Origin: a virus
Virus record (IMG/VR): IMGVR_UViG_3300007619_000003
Span: 1 to 53,241 of that record
Direction: 5' to 3' (one strand)
DNA length: 53,241 nt
Position numbers and translations under genes: made by a program. Positions 1 through 6,235 of this stretch are shown piece by piece. Numbering within the stretch: the stretch's first letter is position 1; each line of letters begins with the position of its first letter. Below the pieces are notes generated by a model, which saw only the letters and a list, made by a program, of their open reading frames with translations, ran no database searches and was not told the DNA's origin.

Positions 1-512
1 CGCTCGGTGGCGGCGGCGGGTCGGGGGGCAACCAGCCTTCGCTCTTCGGTGGCGGCGGTGGCGGGAGCGGATCGAAGGGCGGGGACTCCGTCCACGGCGG
101 GAGCGGTGGCGGCAGCGCGATCGCAGACAGCGACGGCGTCGCCGGCGGGGACTCCGTCCATGGAGCGACGGGCGGCGGCGGCGGCGGTGGAACCAACGCG
201 GGCAGGACGACCGCATACTCCGGTGCCGCCGGCGGCGGGCGTCTAAACCCGGACGCGGCAGGAGCGGCGGGCGGAGCTCCGGGAGCGGACGGCGCGACGG
301 CGACGATGACTCAGGGCGGCGGCGGCGGCGGCGGCGGCGACGCTGCGGTGGGTACCGCGCCGGTGACCGCGTCGGACGGCGGGAAGGGCGGACTCGGCGG
401 CGGAGCTGGCGGCGGCGGCGGCTCCGCCGGCTCGACCGACTCCGGCACGAACACGGGCGGAGACGGCGGGATGGGCGGGGACGCCCTTGGCATCATCGAA
501 GCCTACTTGTGA
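1..512 (+). CDS. Gly-rich virion protein, 5' end outside window
   Basis: Open reading frame 3 is open from the left edge to a TGA at 510-512 and has no start in the window. The 169 visible residues are dominated by Gly with Ser, Ala, Asp and Thr, in runs of five to eight Gly, and end in Gly-Ile-Ile-Glu-Ala-Tyr-Leu. Such Gly-rich stretches occur in phage tail-tip and fibre proteins, where they can form polyglycine-II bundles; assigning that role here is inference from composition and from the lysis genes downstream. Joining the window ends would fuse it in frame with the ORF starting at 53103. Confidence 0.6.
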   Translation, partial: LGGGGGSGGNQPSLFGGGGGGSGSKGGDSVHGGSGGGSAIADSDGVAGGDSVHGATGGGGGGGTNAGRTTAYSGAAGGGRLNPDAAGAAGGAPGADGATATMTQGGGGGGGGDAAVGTAPVTASDGGKGGLGGGAGGGGGSAGSTDSGTNTGGDGGMGGDALGIIEAYL

Positions 513-581
513 TAGGCTACCGCCGGGCTCGAGGGGGGCGCGTCTGGCCTTAGGCGCGAACCCCCGAGACCACTATTCCCC

Positions 582-908
582 ATGGCTGACGGCATCTATC
601 CCGGTTGCGTCGACCCGGTCAAAAGCGTTCTGGCGATCACGTCGTCCGACGCCGCGTTCGATCTGTCGAACGTTACGGCAGGGCGCATCGTCGCCGTCTT
701 CGACAACGACGAAGAAGTCAGTTGGGCGGCGACGCTCAGCGACCAGACGTCGACGACGCTCACGCTGACCCGGCTTCACGCCGCGACGGACGTCCCCGAC
801 GGCGTCGAGGGGACCGCGTATCTCCGGGCTTCGCTCGATACTCCGGACAGTGCCGAGCCGCTCGAGACGACATCGCGCCCCGTCCCGGTCCTGAAGTTGG
901 GTAGCTGA
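582..908 (+). CDS. Hypothetical virion-associated protein, 108 aa
   Basis: Family not recognised. The protein is acidic and rich in Thr, Ser, Val and Asp, with alternating hydrophobic residues that suggest a small beta-sheet domain, and has no signal peptide or membrane segment. It starts at an ATG 69 nt after the Gly-rich ORF. Its TGA overlaps the ATG of the next micro-ORF. Its place between a putative tail-tip protein and the lysis genes suggests a minor structural role, which is inference only. Confidence 0.6.
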   Translation: MADGIYPGCVDPVKSVLAITSSDAAFDLSNVTAGRIVAVFDNDEEVSWAATLSDQTSTTLTLTRLHAATDVPDGVEGTAYLRASLDTPDSAEPLETTSRPVPVLKLGS

Positions 909-1003
909 TGTCGGTGACGGTGCGAGTCATCACCGGAGTTCAGGTCTCCGTCAGCGTGATAACGGGCGTCGCGGTAGCCGTCAGCGTGCAGGGAGCTGGA
1001 TAG
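908..1003 (+). CDS. 31-aa peptide with a tandem repeat
   Basis: Short ORF starting in an ATGA overlap with the preceding gene. The peptide is almost wholly Val, Ser, Thr, Gly and Ala, and contains a ten-residue direct repeat: VITGVQVSVS is followed directly by VITGVAVAVS. No charged residue follows Arg6. The overlap-type start favours real translation. It could be a beta-strand or membrane-inserting peptide, but no family is recognised. Confidence 0.4.
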   Translation: MSVTVRVITGVQVSVSVITGVAVAVSVQGAG

Positions 1004-1020
1004 CTGATACGCTTTGGGGC

Positions 1021-1419
1021 GTGATCTACCTCGACGTCTGCCACTACGGGCGTATCAGCGACCGGCGTCTGGACACGGCGCACCCCGACTTGCAGCGGCT
1101 CTTCCGCGAGGTCATCCGCCGCGTGTCGGAGGACCGCGACCTTTCCATCGCCTGCGGCTACCGGGGGGAAGAAGCGCAGATGGAAGCGCTCCAGGACGGC
1201 AAGTCGGACAAGCGCTGGCCGGAGTCCGACCACAACGTCAAGCCGTCGCGGGCGGTCGACGCTTGGCCGTACCCCGTCGCCTGGGACGCCGAGGGAGTCA
1301 AGCGCTTCCACTACCTGCGGGCCGTGGTCGAGCTCGTTGCGCGTGAACTCGGCATCGAGCTGAAGCCCATGATTTCCTGGGACCCGGGTCACTACGCATT
1401 GGCGGAGACGAATCGATGA
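1021..1419 (+). CDS. Endolysin, M15-family peptidase (VanY/L-Ala-D-Glu type)
   Basis: The 132-aa protein matches the phage M15 metallopeptidase fold that cleaves peptide cross-bridges of peptidoglycan at lysis. Visible signature: Ser-Asp-His-Asn (about residues 62-65) followed by Ser-Arg-Ala-Val-Asp-Ala, which supplies the zinc His and Asp, and a C-terminal Asp-Pro-Gly-His (about 121-124) with the last zinc His. No signal peptide is seen, so export needs a holin, and a holin-like gene overlaps it by 4 nt. The start is GTG. A TACGCT hexamer lies 7 nt upstream and no good Shine-Dalgarno is present. Confidence 0.85.
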   Translation: MIYLDVCHYGRISDRRLDTAHPDLQRLFREVIRRVSEDRDLSIACGYRGEEAQMEALQDGKSDKRWPESDHNVKPSRAVDAWPYPVAWDAEGVKRFHYLRAVVELVARELGIELKPMISWDPGHYALAETNR

Positions 1420-1757
1420 GCAATCTGTGGGACGCGGCGGGAGAGCTGCTTCGGAAACACGCGGTCGAGGCGGCGCTGAGCGTCATCGTAGCGGCGGGCG
1501 GAGCCCTCGCGGCTTGGTTCCGCAAGAAGACCCGGGAGTGGAACGCCGTCAAGGAGACCGTCCGCGCGGTCGAGAACGAGTCGACGGAGCCGGGCGGCTG
1601 GGTCCCGGGCCCGGAGCGGCGGAAGCGTGCGCTCTCCCGGCTCCGGACGACCAACCCGGGGATCGGCACCGTCCGGGCGAGCCAGCTCATCGAGCAGGTG
1701 CTTCCCGACGTCCGGGCGGAGTCGGACCGTCCGCCGCCGCTCCCGAAGGACCGGTGA
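1416..1757 (+). CDS. Holin-like membrane protein
   Basis: A 113-aa protein starting in an ATGA overlap with the endolysin. One hydrophobic Ala/Val/Ile/Gly segment lies at about residues 19-35, followed by a strongly charged, Arg/Lys-rich cytoplasmic-type tail ending in a Pro-rich stretch. A single N-terminal membrane span, a basic tail and direct coupling to the endolysin fit small phage holins or lysis regulators. No specific holin family signature was identified. Confidence 0.6.
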   Translation: MSNLWDAAGELLRKHAVEAALSVIVAAGGALAAWFRKKTREWNAVKETVRAVENESTEPGGWVPGPERRKRALSRLRTTNPGIGTVRASQLIEQVLPDVRAESDRPPPLPKDR

Positions 1758-1908
1758 CGCGGAATTGCCGCCGTCGTCGGGCGGGCTCAGGCGGCGACGC
1801 TGCGATCCGGCCCGGTCCGGGCGGTTCGTCGCAGCCGGGGCAAACGGGCTTAGAACGCCGATTTGGCGGTCTGGGCCTCGGCGCCCCGGTCTGGTACGGC
1901 GGGCCGGT

Positions 1909-2913
1909 ATGAGCGCTCTCTTCCCCGGGCTACTCGCCGCGCTACTCGCCCTCGCTGCCCCGCCCGGGCCGGAGGGCCACGCGGAGCGCCGGAACCGGCT
2001 GCGAGACGTCGCCGCCGTCGCGGCGCGGGAAGTCGACCGGGCCGTGATGACGGGCGCTCTCCCCGGCGCGGAGCGCCGGCTCTGGGCTGCCGCGGTCGCC
2101 GCGACGCTCGCGCGGGAGAGCGGGAACGTCTCGCGGGCGGTCCACGCGGGGAGCCGGCTCGGCGACTCAGGGCGGTCAATCTGCCTCATGCAGATCAACC
2201 TGGGCAACCTGGCCGGCTATGCGCCGAGTCCTACGTGGAGAGACGGCCGAGTTCCCCCTTCGTCGCGTCGGCTTCTGTGGAAACGGCTCGCCGGTCTGGA
2301 CGTCGAGTCGACTCGGCTCTGTGTCCGCGGCGGCGTCACCTCGCTCGCGCGGATGCGCCGCTACTGCCGGCGACGGGTCCCGCGCCGGGAGCTACTCGGC
2401 GCGGCGCTCTCCGCGTACATGCACGGGTCTAGCTGCGCGGTGAGCGACGAAGGGCGGAGACGTCTCGCTCTCGCGCGGGCGCTACACCGGCGGTATCTAC
2501 GGCGGGAGCTCGCCGATGAGCGCGACGGCTTCGGCCGGGGTAAGCTCGCCAGCGAGATAGTGGCTAATCGAATTGGCGTCGAGCGTCGAGCCGTCGCTGA
2601 GGTTCCAGACGCCGTCGACGGGCGGCGGCCCGACGACGACCAGGGGCGCGCCGGCTACCGTCTGTACTCCGCCGGCGCCGTCGGGGACCTGCTGCCGCGC
2701 GTTGCCGATGACGGTGCCGATGTTGAGATCAGAGACCGGGCGATAGTCGAGCAGCAGGTCCGGGCCACCCGACTCCAAGTCGCGCACGCGCTTGACCTCT
2801 CGCCCTCCGACCGAGCCCAGATGCTCCGTCGAGTTCTTCACTCCCCGCCCCCTTCCCGTACGCCGCGGCTGCGGCAGTCCGTCGCGTCGTCTCATAACAA
2901 CGGTGCCTTGTAA
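1909..2913 (+). CDS. Lytic-transglycosylase/lysozyme-like protein, C-terminus uncertain
   Basis: Starts at ATG 1909; the frame is open upstream but that part shadows the holin gene. Residues 4-17 form a hydrophobic signal or signal-anchor segment. A lysozyme-like core follows: Ala-Arg-Glu-Ser-Gly with probable catalytic Glu70, then Ile-Cys-Leu-Met-Gln-Ile-Asn (91-97), the usual SLT pattern, and Cys residues that could pair. The domain appears to finish near residue 198 (position 2502). The frame stays open to 2913, antisense to the gene on the other strand, so the last 135 residues are probably not functional. Either the natural stop is lost or the tail is really translated. Confidence 0.65.
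   Translation: MSALFPGLLAALLALAAPPGPEGHAERRNRLRDVAAVAAREVDRAVMTGALPGAERRLWAAAVAATLARESGNVSRAVHAGSRLGDSGRSICLMQINLGNLAGYAPSPTWRDGRVPPSSRRLLWKRLAGLDVESTRLCVRGGVTSLARMRRYCRRRVPRRELLGAALSAYMHGSSCAVSDEGRRRLALARALHRRYLRRELADERDGFGRGKLASEIVANRIGVERRAVAEVPDAVDGRRPDDDQGRAGYRLYSAGAVGDLLPRVADDGADVEIRDRAIVEQQVRATRLQVAHALDLSPSDRAQMLRRVLHSPPPSRTPRLRQSVASSHNNGAL
2497..2895 (-). CDS. Hypothetical appendage protein, 132 aa
   Basis: Last gene of the leftmost minus-strand operon. ATG 2895 overlaps the stop of the LamG-like gene as ATGA. The N-terminus is Arg-rich; the rest is a Val/Asp/Gly/Pro-rich domain ending in Gly-Glu-Leu-Thr-Pro-Ala-Glu-Ala-Val-Ala-Leu-Ile-Gly. No family recognised. It may be a small tail-appendage or chaperone protein by context. 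Its 3' 400 bp lie antisense to the plus-strand lysozyme-like ORF. Confidence 0.65.
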   Translation of the reverse strand: MRRRDGLPQPRRTGRGRGVKNSTEHLGSVGGREVKRVRDLESGGPDLLLDYRPVSDLNIGTVIGNARQQVPDGAGGVQTVAGAPLVVVGPPPVDGVWNLSDGSTLDANSISHYLAGELTPAEAVALIGELPP

Positions 2914-3740
2914 GCGTGCATGCCCGCGAGGTTCGCAGCCCCGAGTTCCGCGAGCGAGCCGGGGAACAGCCACATAACCCCGAGGTCGACGTTGTCTGGC
3001 GTCACGCTCATCATATACTGGTTGGTGTTCGGATCGAAAAGGATGGGGTCAGGCGACGCCGTGAACGTCGCCGCGAGATCTACCTGATCGTAAAAAATGG
3101 ACTGGCGTTCGGTCGCGGTGGGGTTCGACTCGTCAAACTCGGCGATGAGGAAATGCCACAGGCTGTCCGTCATCAAAGTGCTCGCTGGACGGTGCCGCTG
3201 CTGATTCGTTCCGTCATCCGAGACGTAAAAATCGAGCAAGCCAGTGTTAGTCCAAACTAGCCGAGGACCCCGGTCTCCAGCGCCAGCGCTGTGCTGCAGC
3301 ATGATTCCCGTGCCGGTGGGTGCCCCATCGGGGAAGCGCATCCAGCCGCCCATCACGAACGAGCCGGTATTGCCCCACTGCAGCGCAGACGAGCGACAAG
3401 TCCCGCTCGAGTCGAACCGGTACTGCGTGTAGCCGTTGTTGGTGATCTCGGACGGCTGGTTCGCGAGCGTCGTCTCGACCTGATTATACGCCGTGTCGCC
3501 GCTGCCCTCGGGCCAGGTCCAGCCCGCATCGCCGAGGTCGACGCCATCTTCCGGATCCCACCACCGAAGACCCGCCACGGACTCCGGCCCCCAGCTCCCG
3601 CTCGCTCGGATGCCCCGGCGCTTGCGAGCAACGCGCCGGCGGTGCGCGCGTGAGCTCGCTCGCTGTTTCTCCGGCGTCCAGATGCGACCGCTGTCGCCTT
3701 CGAACGGGACCCAGACTTCGCTACTGGGCTGCGCGATCAC
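2892..3740 (-). CDS. LamG/concanavalin-like tail appendage protein
   Basis: A 282-aa protein from a GTG start (GTGA overlap with the gene upstream). Residues 1-60 are basic. From about 110 on, the pattern Ser-Phe-Val-Met-Gly-Gly-Trp-Met, a central Gly-Leu-Leu-Asp-Phe-Tyr-Val-Ser-Asp-Asp-Gly, then Leu-Trp-His-Phe-Leu-Ile-Ala and Tyr-Asp-Gln-Val-Asp matches the LamG-like jelly-roll used by many phages to bind glycans. A role in receptor binding or virion decoration is inferred from that fold and from neighbouring structural-type genes. Codon use matches the rest of the phage. Confidence 0.65.
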   Translation of the reverse strand: MIAQPSSEVWVPFEGDSGRIWTPEKQRASSRAHRRRVARKRRGIRASGSWGPESVAGLRWWDPEDGVDLGDAGWTWPEGSGDTAYNQVETTLANQPSEITNNGYTQYRFDSSGTCRSSALQWGNTGSFVMGGWMRFPDGAPTGTGIMLQHSAGAGDRGPRLVWTNTGLLDFYVSDDGTNQQRHRPASTLMTDSLWHFLIAEFDESNPTATERQSIFYDQVDLAATFTASPDPILFDPNTNQYMMSVTPDNVDLGVMWLFPGSLAELGAANLAGMHAYKAPLL

Positions 3741-4333
3741 CGTTCGAAGCCGTCGACCTCGAACACCAGGCGCCCGGTACCGCCGGCGCCCATCAGGATT
3801 TCGTTGCGCACGAGGATGCCGTCGTCGTCGCCGAGGACGCAGACGACGTGCGGGTCGTCTTCGCCGCCCTTCTGTTCATCGATGAACCCGCGCTGGACGA
3901 TGGCGCTCGCCGCGAGCTCGCTGAAGCTCCCGCGGGCGAGCAGGGCGCCGATGGTCTGCGTGCCTGCCGTCAGCGCACCGGTCGTCCCGATGCGCCCGGA
4001 GAGCCCGGTCGCGTCGAGCCCCGGCGCCCGCGGGACGACGACGCCCGCAGTGCCGCCCGTGTGCGCGGCCGAGTAGGACGAGAGGAGAAACGCCGCGACG
4101 CTCATCTCCTGAGCAACGGTGAAGCCCGCCACCGTCTGCCAGGTGAAGCGAAGCCGCGTCACGTGAAACGACTTGAGCGGCGACGGCGCGACGTAGCGCA
4201 CGGCCGCGAGATGCCCGGCACTAGCGGTCCCCGCCGCGACTGTCGTCAGCAGTCCACTCGCCATGGTGAGCGAGTAGAAGTGAGCGCGCGACAGGCGCGT
4301 CGGGTCCTTGGTGGTATTTGGCCGCGCGGTCAT
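3737..4333 (-). CDS. Structural-type protein, paralogue B of a tandem pair
   Basis: A 198-aa protein that aligns along its whole length with the 210-aa protein encoded just upstream (4340-4972). Shared blocks: Phe-Tyr-Ser-Leu near residue 20, Thr-Ala-Ser-Ala-Gly-His-Leu near 36-42, Ala-His-Thr-Gly-Gly-Thr near 90, Leu-Thr-Ala-Gly-Thr-Gln-Thr near 121, and a C-terminal Val-Arg-Asn-Glu-Ile-Leu-Met with Phe-Glu-Val-Asp-Gly. Its composition is that of a beta-rich virion protein. Family unknown. GTGA overlap leads into the LamG-like gene. Confidence 0.7.
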   Translation of the reverse strand: MTARPNTTKDPTRLSRAHFYSLTMASGLLTTVAAGTASAGHLAAVRYVAPSPLKSFHVTRLRFTWQTVAGFTVAQEMSVAAFLLSSYSAAHTGGTAGVVVPRAPGLDATGLSGRIGTTGALTAGTQTIGALLARGSFSELAASAIVQRGFIDEQKGGEDDPHVVCVLGDDDGILVRNEILMGAGGTGRLVFEVDGFER

Positions 4334-4339
4334 CGGACC

Positions 4340-4972
4340 CTATGCGGTCGGGGTATCGCGGAGCCAGCCGTCGAGCTCGAAGATCAGATGCCCCGCGATC
4401 CCGTTCGCCATCAGGACCGAGTTCCGGACGACCACGCCCTCGTTCGTTCCGAGGATGAAGAGCGGGTGCTTATCCGGGCTCTTCCATTCGTAGCCAAAGC
4501 GAGTGTGCTTGACCGTCGCGGCGTCGGCGAGGGCGAAGTCGTCGATGAAGCCGAGAGCTTCGGCGAACGTCTGGGTGCCCGCGGTCAGGGCGTCGGTCCC
4601 GGCGACGCGCGCCGTGATCGCCGTGATCGCGGGATAGGTCGGGGCACTCGCGCCGGCTTCCGCCCGGCTGACGGGGACCTGGTTCGCCGCTCCGGTACCA
4701 CCGGTGTGTAGCGCTGAGAACGCCGTGACCTTGTGAGCCTGGAAGCCGACGGCCTGCTCCGACGACGGGTCGACCGTCGCGAGGAAGCGCATCGCCATCC
4801 GCATGACGTGAAGCTCGCCCTGGGCGCCGGTATTCCGCATGCCGATGAGATGGCCCGCGGAAGCCGTCGCCGCGGCGACCGCGGTGATGGCGCCGGTCCG
4901 GGCGCGGAGCGAGTAGAACGCCGCTCGCTTGAGCTTGCCGACGTCGTTGAGGCGGGTAAGCGGTAGGACCAT
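4340..4972 (-). CDS. Structural-type protein, paralogue A of a tandem pair
   Basis: First gene of the appendage operon, 210 aa, with a clear leader carrying an AAGGAAG ribosome-binding site and a promoter at 5014-5042. It shares conserved blocks with the next gene (Ala-Phe-Tyr-Ser-Leu, Thr-Ala-Ser-Ala-Gly-His-Leu, Leu-His-Thr-Gly-Gly-Thr, Leu-Thr-Ala-Gly-Thr-Gln-Thr, Val-Arg-Asn-Ser-Val-Leu-Met), so the two arose by duplication. Having its own promoter inside the minus strand suggests separate timing, probably late. No database family is recognised. Confidence 0.7.
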   Translation of the reverse strand: MVLPLTRLNDVGKLKRAAFYSLRARTGAITAVAAATASAGHLIGMRNTGAQGELHVMRMAMRFLATVDPSSEQAVGFQAHKVTAFSALHTGGTGAANQVPVSRAEAGASAPTYPAITAITARVAGTDALTAGTQTFAEALGFIDDFALADAATVKHTRFGYEWKSPDKHPLFILGTNEGVVVRNSVLMANGIAGHLIFELDGWLRDTPTA

Positions 4973-5013
4973 GACCGGGCTTCCTTTCGTTTAGAGTCTC
5001 GGTGGACTCCTGA

Positions 5014-5042
5014 AAGGTACCGGCCACGGCGGTCAGCGTCGA
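5014..5042 (-). promoter_or_regulatory. Promoter of the appendage operon
   Basis: Reading the minus strand: -35 TCGACG, 17-nt spacer, -10 TACCTT, then a leader of about 40 nt with an AAGGAAG Shine-Dalgarno before ATG 4972. The same -35 and spacing precede the portal gene at 34489-34517. The site overlaps the last codons of the upstream gene. Confidence 0.5.
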
Positions 5043-5452
5043 GCAACTCGCCGCTGGCGGTATCCTAGCGGCCTCTGCCTCTGCCGCGTCGGGTCGCAGA
5101 CGCCGGCTTCGGCGTCGAGCGCTTCGCTGTACGCTTCGGCCATCGTCAGCGCCGGGCGGTAACTGTACTGCGCATCGGAGAGAACGGCGGCGGCCGCGAA
5201 CGTGGCGACCGCGTCCTCGAAGCCCGCCCACTCGCCGGCCTGTCCGCGAAGGAAACGCTCCGCCCATCGCTCCGCGACGTCGAGCAGCTCTTCCTCGAGG
5301 TCGGAGACCGGCCGGAGCTCCTCACCCGATACGGGATGCATGTACCCGCGCGGCCCGTCGTCCCAGTCGACGTGCTGAAGGTAGTCACGCCGGAACGTCT
5401 TCGCGTTCGGGCGAATCGTCCCGCGCCGCCCGTCGTGGTGGATGACTCTCAC
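5033..5452 (-). CDS. Hypothetical protein, 139 aa
   Basis: Last gene of the long minus-strand operon that begins near 16952. The sequence has an acidic middle (Leu-Glu-Glu-Glu-Leu-Leu-Asp-Val-Ala-Glu-Arg) predicted to be helical, an Ala-rich helix, and a basic Arg/Gln-rich C-terminus. No known motif or membrane segment was found. Its ATG overlaps the stop of the XRE-like gene as ATGA. Confidence 0.6.
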   Translation of the reverse strand: MRVIHHDGRRGTIRPNAKTFRRDYLQHVDWDDGPRGYMHPVSGEELRPVSDLEEELLDVAERWAERFLRGQAGEWAGFEDAVATFAAAAVLSDAQYSYRPALTMAEAYSEALDAEAGVCDPTRQRQRPLGYRQRRVARR

Positions 5453-5754
5453 GAATCCTCGCCGAGTAGCCGGGCGAGCTTCATCGCGAGCGGACGGCGA
5501 TACGAGAGCGGCGGCGCGTTGTCGCCCCGGCGCCAGCGACGGATGGTCGATGACCCGACGTTGAACAGCGTCGAGAGCCGGCTCGCCGTGAGACCGAGTT
5601 CCCGGCGTGACGCTTCGAATAGCTCACACCAGCGCGCCGGCTCTTCGACGGCGGGCGAGCAGAGCTTCCGGGCGAGCTTCGCCCGCCGCTCCCGGACGTC
5701 GCTCTCGAGCGCTTCGAGCGCGCCCGGGTCTTCCCGGTAGTCACGGAGCGTCAT
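5449..5754 (-). CDS. Helix-turn-helix (XRE-like) DNA-binding protein
   Basis: A 101-aa protein. Residues about 49-80 read as a Cro/CI-type helix-turn-helix: Arg-Arg-Glu-Leu-Gly-Leu-Thr-Ala-Ser-Arg-Leu, a turn, then Val-Gly-Ser-Ser-Thr-Ile-Arg-Arg-Trp, followed by Asn-Ala-Pro-Pro. The N-terminal half is a charged helix. It is likely a small regulator binding phage DNA; the target is unknown. ATGA overlaps join it to both neighbours. Confidence 0.65.
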   Translation of the reverse strand: MTLRDYREDPGALEALESDVRERRAKLARKLCSPAVEEPARWCELFEASRRELGLTASRLSTLFNVGSSTIRRWRRGDNAPPLSYRRPLAMKLARLLGEDS

Positions 5755-6011
5755 CGCGGAAACTTCACGTAGGTGTTGGCCTCGGTCAGTCGCACGAGCT
5801 CGTCCCTGAGCCGGTCCCGGTCGGCGAGTAGCTCGCGGGCGAGACGCTCGAGCATCTGCTCGCGGGTCAGGCCGTTGCGGAGCGCGAGGTTGACGACGCT
5901 ATGGACCGTCGGGTCCCTCACGAACTCCCGCTCGAAGCCGCCGACTAAGCTCCGCTCGCTATCCTCGCGGGCGACCTGCGTCGCCGTCTTGCCTTCGCCG
6001 GTCACGGTCAT
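5751..6011 (-). CDS. Hypothetical helical protein, 86 aa
   Basis: Start chosen at ATG 6011, which overlaps the stop of the upstream zinc protein as ATGA; the frame is open further upstream but only as a shadow. The protein is highly charged, with a C-terminal helix (Glu-Arg-Leu-Ala-Arg-Glu-Leu-Leu-Ala-Asp-Arg-Asp-Arg-Leu) likely to form a coiled coil. No function can be assigned. Confidence 0.6.
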   Translation of the reverse strand: MTVTGEGKTATQVAREDSERSLVGGFEREFVRDPTVHSVVNLALRNGLTREQMLERLARELLADRDRLRDELVRLTEANTYVKFPR

Positions 6012-6235
6012 TCGCCGGTCCCCCTGTTGGCCGCCGCCCGGAGCCGTGATGCGTTCGCCGCGCTCGTCGCCATCGCTTCTGCCATCACTCGTCGCCCGCC
6101 TTCGATCTTGTCGACGTGCTCGACGACGCGAACGCCGCGGCAGTAGTGCTGAAGCCCGCCGCTGGGCATCGCCGGGCAGGGCGAAGTGTAGGTGCCCCAT
6201 GTCCCGCCGCAGACCGAACAACGCGGACGGCTCAC
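6008..6235 (-). CDS. Small Cys-rich protein, probable zinc ribbon
   Basis: The 75-aa frame starts at GTG 6235, forming GTGA with the stop of the SbcC-like gene. Residues 6-9 are Cys-Ser-Val-Cys, followed by Cys19 and His-Tyr-Cys near residues 29-31, a likely zinc site. The remainder is a basic helix ending in an Ala/Arg-rich tail. It is directly coupled to the recombination ATPase, so it may act with it; that is inference. Confidence 0.6.
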   Translation of the reverse strand: MSRPRCSVCGGTWGTYTSPCPAMPSGGLQHYCRGVRVVEHVDKIEGGRRVMAEAMATSAANASRLRAAANRGTGE

